A DNA stretch of 12,220 bases, taken from the NCBI GenBank assembly GCA_026992595.1, contig JALWZW010000051.1, forward strand, positions 3,412 through 15,631, written 5' to 3'. This DNA is from Microcaldota archaeon (lineage in GTDB: Archaea; Micrarchaeota; Micrarchaeia; Anstonellales; Bilamarchaeaceae). The position numbers and the translations under genes were made by a program. Shown here in pieces: positions 5,419 through 11,920 of this stretch; the first letter of the stretch is position 1; each line of letters begins with the position of its first letter. Under the pieces are notes generated by a model that was not told the DNA's origin, made no database searches, and saw only the letters and a list, made by a program, of their open reading frames with translations.

Positions 5419-6563
5419 TAAAAATAGAACTTAAGGGAAAGCAGGTAGTGGTAAGAGACCCCTCCTCCCTCACCTCTTTAATAAACGGCTTTTATGGAAG
5501 GAAGATAAAGAATGCGCTAGTGCTAAGCCCAGAAGAGGCGCTTTATATATTAGATGTGAGAAACGGGGTGTGCTATCAAAAAGGGAAAGAAATTAGGTTG
5601 GGGGAGTTGCTGGAGAAGTGGAGTAAAAGGAGAAAATTCTTAGCACGCTACCTCACCTATAAGGGTTGGAGAGACAGGGGGCTTATAATAAGAAGCGGCA
5701 GGGAGGTTTGGGGAAAGTATGGAAGAAGCGTGGTGAAGCAATATGAAAGCAGACCGCTTCGCCTTAAAAGCAAGAAGATAAAAGGGGTTTTTTATGAAGA
5801 TGACCTAATAACGCTCTCTAGCGAAGAGGGAAAAGAACTTTATGAGAAATTCTGGTTCGGGCAGCAGGGAACATATAAAGCCGCCCATAGAGGGAAGTTG
5901 TTTAAATTAGACCTCTTTGAAAGCGTTTATCTTATGAAAAAAGGGGTGTTGGAGATAGAGAATGCGAGCAGGGAGGAGGTGATAAGGGCTGCAAAAAGGC
6001 GCTTTAAGTTCTTTGAAGATATGTTTATGGTTTATGAAGATTGGCGGGAGAAAGGATATGTGGTCAAGACAGGGTTTAAATTTGGTACCCATTTTAGGTT
6101 GTATTTCCCGGGCGCATCGCCTGTTAAAAAGGGTAAAGAATGGATACATTCCAAGCATGTCATACATGTGTTTCCTAGAAAGCACACCCAATTGATATCA
6201 GAATGGGCGCGCGCAATAAGGGTGGCCCACTCAGTGAGGAAAACCTTTATCCTTGCAATGCCGGGCAAAAAAATAAAACCAAAAAGAAAATATTTGGATT
6301 TTGCGCTATACTATAGAACCAAAAGCGAATTAGAAACGCCAAAGAACAGCGCCCCTCGCTTTTTAATGTATTCGCTTACAGAAGATGAAAAAATAGGAGG
6401 GGAAAAATTGGCAGAGGCGCTCGCAGTATGTGAAAAATATGGCTTGGAGATGCTCGCATCCATTGCGGACAGAGAGAGCAGCGTTACCCACTATTTAATC
6501 AAGAAAATAACATTGGAAAACTCGCGCTACGACTATTTTGAGATTGAATGGGTCCAACCCTAA
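5415..6563 (+). CDS. endA: tRNA-splicing endonuclease, long three-unit type
   Basis: A 382-aa enzyme that cuts archaeal pre-tRNA at bulge-helix-bulge junctions. Residues 1-150 are a degenerate copy of the fold (KWSKRRKFLARYLTYKGWRDRG, then GREVWGKYGRS where an active copy has GlkfG). Residues 151-282 are the active copy: KTGFKFGTHFRLY, catalytic Y230 in RLYFPGASP, H245 in WIHSKH and K276 in AHSVRKTFILAM. About 100 further residues (283-382) follow and resemble another C-terminal half-unit (RKYLDFALYYRTK... KKITLENSRYDYFEIEW). The usual two-unit homodimer enzymes end soon after the catalytic Lys, so this layout fits the epsilon-2 type known from ARMAN/Micrarchaeum, which has broad substrate use. 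The gene overlaps the HAD gene by ATGA and abuts argS (convergent, no gap). An intron-bearing tRNA-Leu lies at 10090-10203. Confidence 0.9.
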   Translation: MIKIELKGKQVVVRDPSSLTSLINGFYGRKIKNALVLSPEEALYILDVRNGVCYQKGKEIRLGELLEKWSKRRKFLARYLTYKGWRDRGLIIRSGREVWGKYGRSVVKQYESRPLRLKSKKIKGVFYEDDLITLSSEEGKELYEKFWFGQQGTYKAAHRGKLFKLDLFESVYLMKKGVLEIENASREEVIRAAKRRFKFFEDMFMVYEDWREKGYVVKTGFKFGTHFRLYFPGASPVKKGKEWIHSKHVIHVFPRKHTQLISEWARAIRVAHSVRKTFILAMPGKKIKPKRKYLDFALYYRTKSELETPKNSAPRFLMYSLTEDEKIGGEKLAEALAVCEKYGLEMLASIADRESSVTHYLIKKITLENSRYDYFEIEWVQP

Positions 6564-8303
6564 TCACATCCTTTCAGGGATGGGGATGCCTAAAATGGAA
6601 AGCGCTTCATTCATCACTTTCAAAAACGCTTTCAAAAGCGCTACCCTGCTTTCCTTCACCCTTCCCTCTGCCTTCAAAACAGGTGCGTTCTCATAAAAGC
6701 GCGTAAAGAGATAGGCGCAGTCGCCCACATATCTAACTAAAAGGGGGGGGGAGAAAGAATAAGCGCTTTTTTCAACAACATCAGGAAAGAGGAGAAGGTG
6801 CTTTATAAGCGCTTTTTCCGCCTCCAGAGAGTAAGCGTGAGGGGAGCTTTCCTTCACTTCTCCCCCTTCTGCTGCCTTCCTCAATATAGATTTTGCCCTT
6901 ACGCAAGCATACTGCACATAAGGCCCTGAATCTCCCTCCATATTGAGCGCTTCCTCCCATTTAAAAACAATGCGCTTAAGAGGGTGGACTTTGAGGAAAG
7001 AGTATCTTATAGCAGCATTTGCCACCGCTTCCCTTGCCTCTCTCCCTTCCAAGCGCTGCACACATTCTTCAAACAAATCGTCCGCAGAATAGCCCACCCA
7101 AGTCCCTTTCCTTCCTGAAAAGCGCCCTTCAGGAAGCACCACATGCTCATAAGCAACATGCACATATTTGCCCTTAAAACCTAACTTTTTCAACACCTCC
7201 CTGACTACCGCCTGCGGATATTGCTGCTCCTTCCCTATAACATTAACAATCCAATCAGCAGAAAGGTCAAACTGCTGACCTTGTGAAGATGAGGCAAAAG
7301 CAACCCACCCGTTAGGTTGGCTTATAAATTCTTTAAAGTGGAGAAGGCGCTTCAACATCCCTGCCTTCCAAAGGTGGAAAATAACATCCTTGCCTGTATA
7401 AACCAGCGTCCCATCGCTCCTTATAAGCACCTTATCAGGGTCTTTCATTTTTCCAAAGCCAAAATCATAATCAAGTTTGACCACCCAACAGCCCGCATTT
7501 TTGCCTTCTTTTTCTAAAACAATGGCATCTGCCCTCTTAAGCATCTCCATACCCTCAGCGCTTAAAGCAACTATATCGCTTTCAAAAACCAAAAAGTGGT
7601 GGAAGATGCCAAAACTAAAGGCGGTTTGATACTGCGCCTTTACGCACTCCTCTACAACCTTTCTCGCTTCCTCATCCCCTCTCTCCAGCGCCCTTAAAAT
7701 CTCCCGCACTCCCTCCTCCTTCCATTTTCCCTGCGCCTTGACATAAAGTTTTCCCAAATAATGGTCAAACTTTTCCTCTCCCGCACCCTCCTTCAAATTC
7801 CTAACAGCCCAGATTGTTTGCGCAACCTGTAAACCTAAATCATCAACATAATCCATCCTAATTACTTCATGGCCCATAAAAGAAAGCAAATTAGAAAGAA
7901 CATCACCTAAAAGCGCATTTCTCAAATGGCCTGCATGCCATGGTTTATTAGGATTAACAGAAGGAAACTCCACAAGAATTTTTTTGCGCTCTATAGAAGA
8001 AGGTTTGCCAAAAGAGGGGGTGGAAAGGATGTGGGAGACCGCTTCGCTAAACGCCTCATCTGAAAGAAAAAAGTTTATATAGGGTCCTTCAGCACGCACC
8101 TCTTTTAGCCAATAGGGTTTTTCAATTTCACCCACCAACCGCGCCGCAATTTGGGCAGGATTTTTCCTTTCCTCCTTTGCCAGGAGAAACGCCACCTTGC
8201 TGTGATAATCAGCATGCTTACTCTCCTCAATAGTGGGCAGCACATAAGCATATTCTTTGCCCGCCGCATCGGAAAGAAGAGAGGCAATACGCCCTTTAAA
8301 CAT
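6564..8303 (-). CDS. argS: Arginyl-tRNA synthetase
   Basis: A 579-aa class I synthetase that charges tRNA-Arg. Residues 1-100 form the ArgRS-specific N-terminal tRNA-binding domain. The HIGH-type motif is H123-A-G-H126 inside SVNPNKPWHAGHLRNA, the sequence block typical of ArgRS. MDYVDDLGLQVA follows at 150-161, and the KMSKS-equivalent loop is EGRFSGRKGTWV at 392-403, with Ser-Gly-Arg-Lys as in ArgRS enzymes that lack a canonical KMSKS. The DALR anticodon-binding domain starts near GDSGPYVQYACVRAKSIL and ends with LSILGIPIPERM. ATG 8303 is preferred over GTG 8309: the ribosome site GGAGGGTGA lies immediately before it, inside the end of the upstream gene. The start overlaps the PurL-like gene by eight bases and the stop abuts endA. 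Confidence 0.96.
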   Translation of the reverse strand: MFKGRIASLLSDAAGKEYAYVLPTIEESKHADYHSKVAFLLAKEERKNPAQIAARLVGEIEKPYWLKEVRAEGPYINFFLSDEAFSEAVSHILSTPSFGKPSSIERKKILVEFPSVNPNKPWHAGHLRNALLGDVLSNLLSFMGHEVIRMDYVDDLGLQVAQTIWAVRNLKEGAGEEKFDHYLGKLYVKAQGKWKEEGVREILRALERGDEEARKVVEECVKAQYQTAFSFGIFHHFLVFESDIVALSAEGMEMLKRADAIVLEKEGKNAGCWVVKLDYDFGFGKMKDPDKVLIRSDGTLVYTGKDVIFHLWKAGMLKRLLHFKEFISQPNGWVAFASSSQGQQFDLSADWIVNVIGKEQQYPQAVVREVLKKLGFKGKYVHVAYEHVVLPEGRFSGRKGTWVGYSADDLFEECVQRLEGREAREAVANAAIRYSFLKVHPLKRIVFKWEEALNMEGDSGPYVQYACVRAKSILRKAAEGGEVKESSPHAYSLEAEKALIKHLLLFPDVVEKSAYSFSPPLLVRYVGDCAYLFTRFYENAPVLKAEGRVKESRVALLKAFLKVMNEALSILGIPIPERM

Positions 8304-10050
8304 CTTCACCCTCCAAAATCAAAGCATTTTCCTTTAGTTCTTCCAGAGATTTATTAAATATATAATCTCCATCTCTTTTAATAATTACCCGCTTATCCCC
8401 TCTCACCCGCCCTATCCTTTCCACCCCTTCTCCAAAAAGAGGATAAGAAGAAACCGCAAGAAAGGTGCCTTCCCTCTCTTCATATTCCACCCCTCTTCCG
8501 CAGGAAAAAGCAAGGTCAAGCGCAGCGCGGGAAAGGTGGTTGGAGAAGAAAGCGCATTTTATGAGCGCTTTCTCAAAAAGTTCCCGTAATTTACTCCGCG
8601 AATCAACCACATAAACAAAGTCGCCGGGAGAGGGCGGGGAAAAAGGATAAATACGCGGTGAGGTAAGGAGAAGAACCGCACCGCTTTTTTTATCATCTAA
8701 AAAAACCTTAAACCCGCAAACAGGGATGCGGTATTTAAGCGCAAAGCGATAGAGAGAGGCAGCATTTTTTATAGCGTTACCTATCCGCTTAGAGGGGGTG
8801 AATATTGCGAAAAATCCTGCCGCCTGCTCTATGGAGCCCCCTTTTGCCACCAACAGGTCTAAAGCCACCTCAAATTCAGGCATGCCGCCGCCAACCCAAG
8901 AAAAAACAAAGTTTTCAAAAACAAAGGAAGAGAAAGAAGAGGGGGGTGAGCCCTCTTTATAGCGTGTTTTTATCTTTTTTATATGAGGAATATTCTCCAA
9001 CGCTACCAAAACCTTTTTTCCATCTGTAAGAAGATAGCCAGAGGAAGAGGTTTTTCCGATCTCCTCCGCCCTCACCCCAAACTCCCTAGCTCTTTCTTCC
9101 AAATCCTCCTCGCTTGCCACAAAAACATCAGGAGGAAAAGAAGGAAGGGAAGCGATGAAGCCAGAAGGGGAGCAATCAAAAAGCGCTTTTATCCATTCTT
9201 CATCTGCAAAAACTTTATGGCTACCTACCACTTTTGCCAAATGCTCGCGGCTTCCTGAAAGCGCAAAAATTCGCTTTCCCTTTTTTTCAGGGGAAGAGGA
9301 TAGAGCGGCAGAAATGTAAAAATCAAAAAAGCCGCCTACTTTAAACACAGCGCTTTGTTTGTTTAGGTTAAGTAATTCTGCAACCTCCTTGCTTTTGGCC
9401 GCGTTTATATAAAGAAAGGATTGGGGAGCATATCTTAATACTGCCTCCCCCACACCATAGCGTTCCACATAAGGTTTATTAGCCAATTCCACTGTTTTGA
9501 AAACAAATGTCTCCAAAGGCGCATGGATAGAAAGTTTATCCTCATCTTCATAAACAACATCCCCATAAAAAACAAAGTCGCGCCACACCTCTCTCAAAAG
9601 CGCCCATTCTAAAGAAGTGAGCGCATCCATCTTAAGCGCGCTCCTCAATTTCATCTTTTTTATCTCCTTTAACAGAGAGGAGAAGCCAAGAGGAAGACGC
9701 TTTTTTTTCTTTATTTTTTTGAAAATAGGCGGCCAGGAAGGAAGAGAGAAAAGAGGGGAAGAATAGGGCGCGCATTTCAGATAAGAAAGAGATTTTGATT
9801 GAAGGATGTTCTCCAAGCGCTCGCACTCCCTTTTATGCAAATAATAGCAAAGGCCTTTATAGATAAAGAGATTTCTCCCTTTTAAACGCTCTCTATCCTC
9901 TAAGAGACGGTCGCGCTTTAAATCCACAATCAACCTCCACAGGGAAGGAAAGTGCGCGCGCTGGCCCTTTAAGGAGAGAGGAGAGTTTGAAAAATAGATA
10001 TGGGAAGAGAGGGGGTCAGAAGAGCGCAAAATCTCCAGCACAAACATCAT
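8296..10050 (-). CDS. Degenerate PurL/AIRS-like protein, function uncertain
   Basis: A 584-aa protein with no motif I recognise at once. Its order of blocks follows formylglycinamidine synthase PurL in weakened form: LTSLEWALLREVWRDF (144-159) for the PurL E-W helix; FVFKTVELANKP (182-193) where PurL has FKxExHNxP; GVGEAVLR (199-206) for GVGGxxRD; DVFVASEEDLEERAREF then IGKTSSSGYLL (331-341) for the ESQERM/IGxVT region; KYRIPVCGFKVFLDD (439-453) for PVxxGNVSLYN; GDFVYVV (476-482); GRGVEYEE (518-525); RIGRVRGDKRVIIKRDG (545-561) near the end. Most ATP- and metal-binding residues of PurL are replaced, and there is an extra basic N-terminal part. It is shorter than PurL (usually over 700 aa in archaea), and no other pur gene is nearby. 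TATA-like sequence lies at 10067-10077; the message looks leaderless. A fast-evolving or non-catalytic AIRS-fold protein is my best reading. Confidence 0.6.
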   Translation of the reverse strand: MMFVLEILRSSDPLSSHIYFSNSPLSLKGQRAHFPSLWRLIVDLKRDRLLEDRERLKGRNLFIYKGLCYYLHKRECERLENILQSKSLSYLKCAPYSSPLFSLPSWPPIFKKIKKKKRLPLGFSSLLKEIKKMKLRSALKMDALTSLEWALLREVWRDFVFYGDVVYEDEDKLSIHAPLETFVFKTVELANKPYVERYGVGEAVLRYAPQSFLYINAAKSKEVAELLNLNKQSAVFKVGGFFDFYISAALSSSPEKKGKRIFALSGSREHLAKVVGSHKVFADEEWIKALFDCSPSGFIASLPSFPPDVFVASEEDLEERAREFGVRAEEIGKTSSSGYLLTDGKKVLVALENIPHIKKIKTRYKEGSPPSSFSSFVFENFVFSWVGGGMPEFEVALDLLVAKGGSIEQAAGFFAIFTPSKRIGNAIKNAASLYRFALKYRIPVCGFKVFLDDKKSGAVLLLTSPRIYPFSPPSPGDFVYVVDSRSKLRELFEKALIKCAFFSNHLSRAALDLAFSCGRGVEYEEREGTFLAVSSYPLFGEGVERIGRVRGDKRVIIKRDGDYIFNKSLEELKENALILEGEDV

Positions 10051-10089
10051 ACAATAAATATATGCCTAAATTTAAATGAATTAGGAGAG

Positions 10090-10203
10090 TGCAGGAGGAA
10101 GGATTCGAACCTTCGTAGGCCCTAAGGCCAGCAGATTTCCCCTGCCCCTTTTAGCAAGGGAAGATCTTGAGTCTGCCGCGTTTGACCGCTCCGCCACTCC
10201 TGC
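10090..10203 (-). tRNA. tRNA-Leu(CAA) with a 29-nt intron
   Basis: The acceptor stem GCAGGAG pairs perfectly with CTCCTGC, followed by discriminator A; CCA is not encoded. The D arm is GCG/CGC, the T arm is GAAGG-TTCGAAT-CCTTC and the long variable arm GGCC-TTAG-GGCC marks a class II tRNA. The anticodon stem GCAGA/TCTGC closes a loop that would be CTCAAGA (anticodon CAA, at 10167-10169) once 29 bases are removed, giving an 85-nt mature tRNA. It sits five bases after the ferredoxin stop on the same strand and 39 bases before the PurL-like gene, so it may be part of that transcript and be released by 5' and 3' processing. Confidence 0.95.
10137..10165 (-). other. tRNA-Leu intron (position 37/38)
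   Basis: A 29-nt insertion after CTCAAG (ending at 37) and before A38. It can fold as CCCTT/AAGGG with a small loop. For a bulge-helix-bulge, the exon bases C32, U33, C34 can pair with GGG near the intron 3' end (C-G, U.G, C-G), leaving AAA as the 3' bulge; the fourth central pair would be A.G. The motif is therefore relaxed rather than canonical, and the exact junction could shift by one or two bases without changing the anticodon. Confidence 0.75.
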
Positions 10204-10208
10204 ACTCA

Positions 10209-10481
10209 TCAATATTCTACCACTATTTTACCGCTCTTTATCTTCGCCACACACATAAGACGCTCTGAAGGGTCGGTTGCAAAGGTTTCCAAGCCCATCT
10301 TTTCCACTTCATTAGGCGGTTCCAAATTCTCCATCCCTTCCACAACGCGCACCTTGCAGGAGGCGCAACTGCCGCTTTTGCATGCAAAGAGGATGGAGCA
10401 CTTGCCATCCAACACTGCCAGCACCGAGCCATCAGGCACTTCCACCACTTTACCATCATTCTTAATCTCCACTTGAGCCAT
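10209..10481 (-). CDS. 2Fe-2S ferredoxin (plant/adrenodoxin-like fold)
   Basis: A 90-aa soluble electron carrier. The cluster ligands are C34-x4-C39-x2-C42-x34-C77 in FACKSGSCASCKVRVVEG and RLMCVAK; an additional Cys28 lies just before the loop. The N-terminal beta hairpin VEIKNDGKVVEVPDGSVL and the C-terminal strand IKSGKIVVEY match the beta-grasp ferredoxin fold. The pattern C-x4-C-x2-C is that of vertebrate/plant-type 2Fe-2S ferredoxins, here of a small single-domain kind. The ATG has GGAGTGTGA before it, lying within the end of sepF, and only four bases separate the two coding regions, so they are co-translated. The redox partner is not in this window. The stop is five bases before tRNA-Leu. 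Confidence 0.93.
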   Translation of the reverse strand: MAQVEIKNDGKVVEVPDGSVLAVLDGKCSILFACKSGSCASCKVRVVEGMENLEPPNEVEKMGLETFATDPSERLMCVAKIKSGKIVVEY

Positions 10482-10485
10482 TTAT

Positions 10486-10860
10486 TCACACTCCTAATCT
10501 CTTATGCTTAGGTTTGGTTTTAACAATTTTCACATTTTGGGGGGTAAGAATAACCATGTCATGCTGCAGAAGTGCAATGTCTCCGTTTAACTTCTCAACA
10601 TGCCTTTTAAGTTTTGAAATAATGTTCTTTAAACGGTTTTCCTGCTTAATCAGGGGTTTGAGGTTTAGAATGATTATGTTTTTTTGAGACAATTCATTTA
10701 AGGTAAGTTCCACATCGCCATCATTCCTTAAATCCAACTTCTTCACATAGAAATCTGCAGGCGGGCTTACCACATCCCCCTCTTGATTCATAAGTTCCTC
10801 TAAGTCAGGCACTTCCTGAGTTTCCTTTTCTTTTCCAAGGATTTTATCTAATAAACCCAT
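10486..10860 (-). CDS. sepF: SepF-like cell division protein
   Basis: A 124-aa protein matching archaeal SepF, the membrane anchor of FtsZ. The N-terminus MGLLDKILGKEK forms an amphipathic helix for membrane binding, followed by an acidic linker. The SepF domain begins with DFYVKKLDLRNDGDVELTLNEL (36-57), then NIIILNLKPLIKQ (61-73), a helix with alternating Lys/Leu (NRLKNIISKLKRHVEKL), and the closing GDIALLQHDMVILTPQNVKIVK (93-114), which corresponds to the GGxI...v-tP block. SepF is the standard FtsZ anchor in archaea that divide with FtsZ; ftsZ itself is not in this window. The ATG at 10860 has AGGTGGT three bases before it and a TATA box at 10889-10900. It heads the run sepF, ferredoxin, tRNA-Leu. 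Confidence 0.88.
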   Translation of the reverse strand: MGLLDKILGKEKETQEVPDLEELMNQEGDVVSPPADFYVKKLDLRNDGDVELTLNELSQKNIIILNLKPLIKQENRLKNIISKLKRHVEKLNGDIALLQHDMVILTPQNVKIVKTKPKHKRLGV

Positions 10861-10888
10861 GAGACCACCTTAATTTAACTATTCAGCT

Positions 10889-10900
10889 TATTTTTATAAA
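10889..10900 (-). promoter_or_regulatory. TATA box of sepF
   Basis: On the minus strand this reads TTTATAAAAATA, close to the archaeal TATA consensus and 29-40 bases before the sepF ATG. The leader then carries AGGTGGT at 10864-10870. Confidence 0.6.
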
Positions 10901-10941
10901 CATTTTCTAACCTCCCCACCCCCCACAACCTTTAACCCTTT

Positions 10942-11096
10942 AACCGTACGCTCCCCTCAAGCCTTTTGATCAAACTTTTGGCCTAAGAATAACAGAAGAC
11001 AAAAGTTTGGGGGAGAAAAAGTTAAACTAAAACCGTAGGTTCTCCTCAGGAAGTTTTGACAACTTTTAACCTAAGAAATACAGGAGAAAAAGTTGT
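10942..11096. repeat. Imperfect tandem repeat with inverted-repeat arms
   Basis: Two related units: 10942-11030 and 11031-11096, both beginning AACCGTA, then a CTCC-rich arm, TTTTGA, AACTTTT, CCTAAGAA and GAGAAAAAGTT. The second lacks about 20 bases. Unit 1 has a perfect 10-bp inverted repeat (10971-10980 with 11000-11009, 19-base loop) enclosed by a 6-bp one (10951-10956 with 11010-11015). Unit 2 has a 9-bp pair (11059-11067 with 11088-11096) and a crossing 7-bp pair (11040-11046 with 11082-11088), so the two could form a pseudoknot or exclude each other. On the minus strand the A-runs are T-runs just after tRNA-Ala, so termination is one possible role; a small RNA is another. No coding potential is seen. 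The rest of 10901-10941 is a C-rich stretch without recognisable features. Confidence 0.6.
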
Positions 11097-11097
11097 A

Positions 11098-11169
11098 TGG
11101 ACTCGGGGGGATTTGAACCCCCAGTCTCCGCCGTGCGAGAGCGGCGTCTTACCGTTAGACTACGAGCCC
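11098..11169 (-). tRNA. tRNA-Ala(CGC)
   Basis: A 72-nt tRNA without intron. The acceptor stem GGGCTCG/CGAGTCC includes G3.U70, the alanine identity pair, with discriminator A73 and no encoded CCA. The D arm is GTCT/AGAC, the anticodon stem CCGCT/GGCGG closes with a U31.G39 pair around loop CTCGCAC, giving anticodon CGC (11135-11137), and the T arm is GGGGG-TTCAAAT-CCCCC. It reads codon GCG, which is frequent in this window. T-runs downstream on its strand, within the repeat 10942-11096, may end its transcript. Confidence 0.93.
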
Positions 11170-11180
11170 TTTTTAAAAAT
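11170..11180 (+). promoter_or_regulatory. TATA-like sequence of the metal transporter gene
   Basis: TTTTTAAAAAT lies 22-32 bases before ATG 11202, with no ribosome site between, suggesting a leaderless message. It abuts the 5' end of the divergent tRNA-Ala. Confidence 0.5.
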
Positions 11181-11201
11181 TATTGAAAGTAATGCTTATT
11201 A

Positions 11202-11876
11202 ATGGATTCTGAAAGAGGGCTTTTTTTTAAAAACTTAATCTTGGGCGGGCAGGACGGATTGGTAAATGTGCTGGGCATAGTGTTGGGAGTGGCGGTGGCT
11301 ACCTACGATGCGCAAATCATTATATTAGCAGGGCTGGCTGCAACCTTTGCAGAAAGTTTAAGCATGGCGGCCGTTGCTTATACCTCTACAAGAGCAGAAT
11401 TAGAGCATTTTAGAGGTTTAATGAAAGACCAGCAAGAGGAGATAGAAAAACATCCCGAAAAGGCAAAGGAGAAAATAAAGGAAATATATAAAAATAAAGG
11501 ATTTAGCGGAGACCTGTTAAACAAAGTGGTGGAGAGAATAGCGCAAAACAAAAAGAGATGGTTAGAGACGCTTATTAAAGAATACCACAACCTCTATGAC
11601 CCTGAAGAAAAAATGTCGCCCGCCTACCAAAGCTTTTTGGTAGGAACAAGCGCTATAATCGGCTCCCTCATTCCGCTAATACCGTTTTTCTTCATAAATG
11701 TGGAGCAGGCACTATATCTTTCTCTCATCATCTCCCTTCTTTCGCTATTTATATTTGGCGCCTATAAAAGCCACATTGCAAAGGAAAAATGGCTGCACGG
11801 CGGGTTGGAAATGATGATAATAGGGGGAGTGGCTGCGTTTGCCGGCTTTATGGTAGGGGTCTTGTTTCAAGTATAA
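11202..11876 (+). CDS. VIT1/CCC1-family membrane metal transporter
   Basis: A 224-aa membrane protein of the Fe2+/Mn2+ VIT1/CCC1 family. TM1 holds the signature GGQDGLVNVLGIVLGVA; TM2 is LAGLAATFAESLSMAAVAYTS. A long charged helical stretch follows (about 62-135) with many Glu, including EHFRGLMKDQQEEIEKH and EKAKEKIKEIY, corresponding to the cytoplasmic metal-binding domain of plant VIT1. Three more hydrophobic segments (about 145-165, 168-187 and 200-222, including LYLSLIISLLSLFIFGAY and MMIIGGVAAFAGFMVGVLF) complete the five-TM layout. In eukaryotes the family loads iron into vacuoles; in archaea, export or detoxification is the likely role. The gene is monocistronic as far as can be seen. 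Confidence 0.9.
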   Translation: MDSERGLFFKNLILGGQDGLVNVLGIVLGVAVATYDAQIIILAGLAATFAESLSMAAVAYTSTRAELEHFRGLMKDQQEEIEKHPEKAKEKIKEIYKNKGFSGDLLNKVVERIAQNKKRWLETLIKEYHNLYDPEEKMSPAYQSFLVGTSAIIGSLIPLIPFFFINVEQALYLSLIISLLSLFIFGAYKSHIAKEKWLHGGLEMMIIGGVAAFAGFMVGVLFQV

Positions 11877-11888
11877 ACACCCTTTACC

Positions 11889-11902
11889 ACTTTTATTTTT
11901 TT
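11889..11902 (+). terminator. T-rich terminator, and possible TATA region of the next gene
   Basis: An ACTTTTATTTTTTT run begins about 12 bases after the transporter stop and can end that transcript. Its CTTTTATTTT part lies about 25 bases before ATG 11921 and may double as a weak TATA box for the next gene. Confidence 0.45.
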
Positions 11903-11920
11903 CGCTTGAAAAAATAATAT

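Noticed and set aside
8304..8309. GTG 8309 as start of argS
   Set aside because: This GTG is itself part of the ribosome site GGAGGGTGA in front of ATG 8303.
10090..10203. tRNA gene as an integration (att) site
   Set aside because: No integrase and no duplicated tRNA 3' end are seen in the window.
10942..11096. CRISPR array
   Set aside because: Only two diverged units with no constant repeat and no spacer pattern.
11098..11169. Alternative anticodon stem CGCCG/CGGCG in tRNA-Ala
   Set aside because: It would give an 8-base loop and take a base from the D stem; CCGCT/GGCGG with a U.G closing pair gives a normal 7-base loop and an alanine anticodon agreeing with G3.U70.
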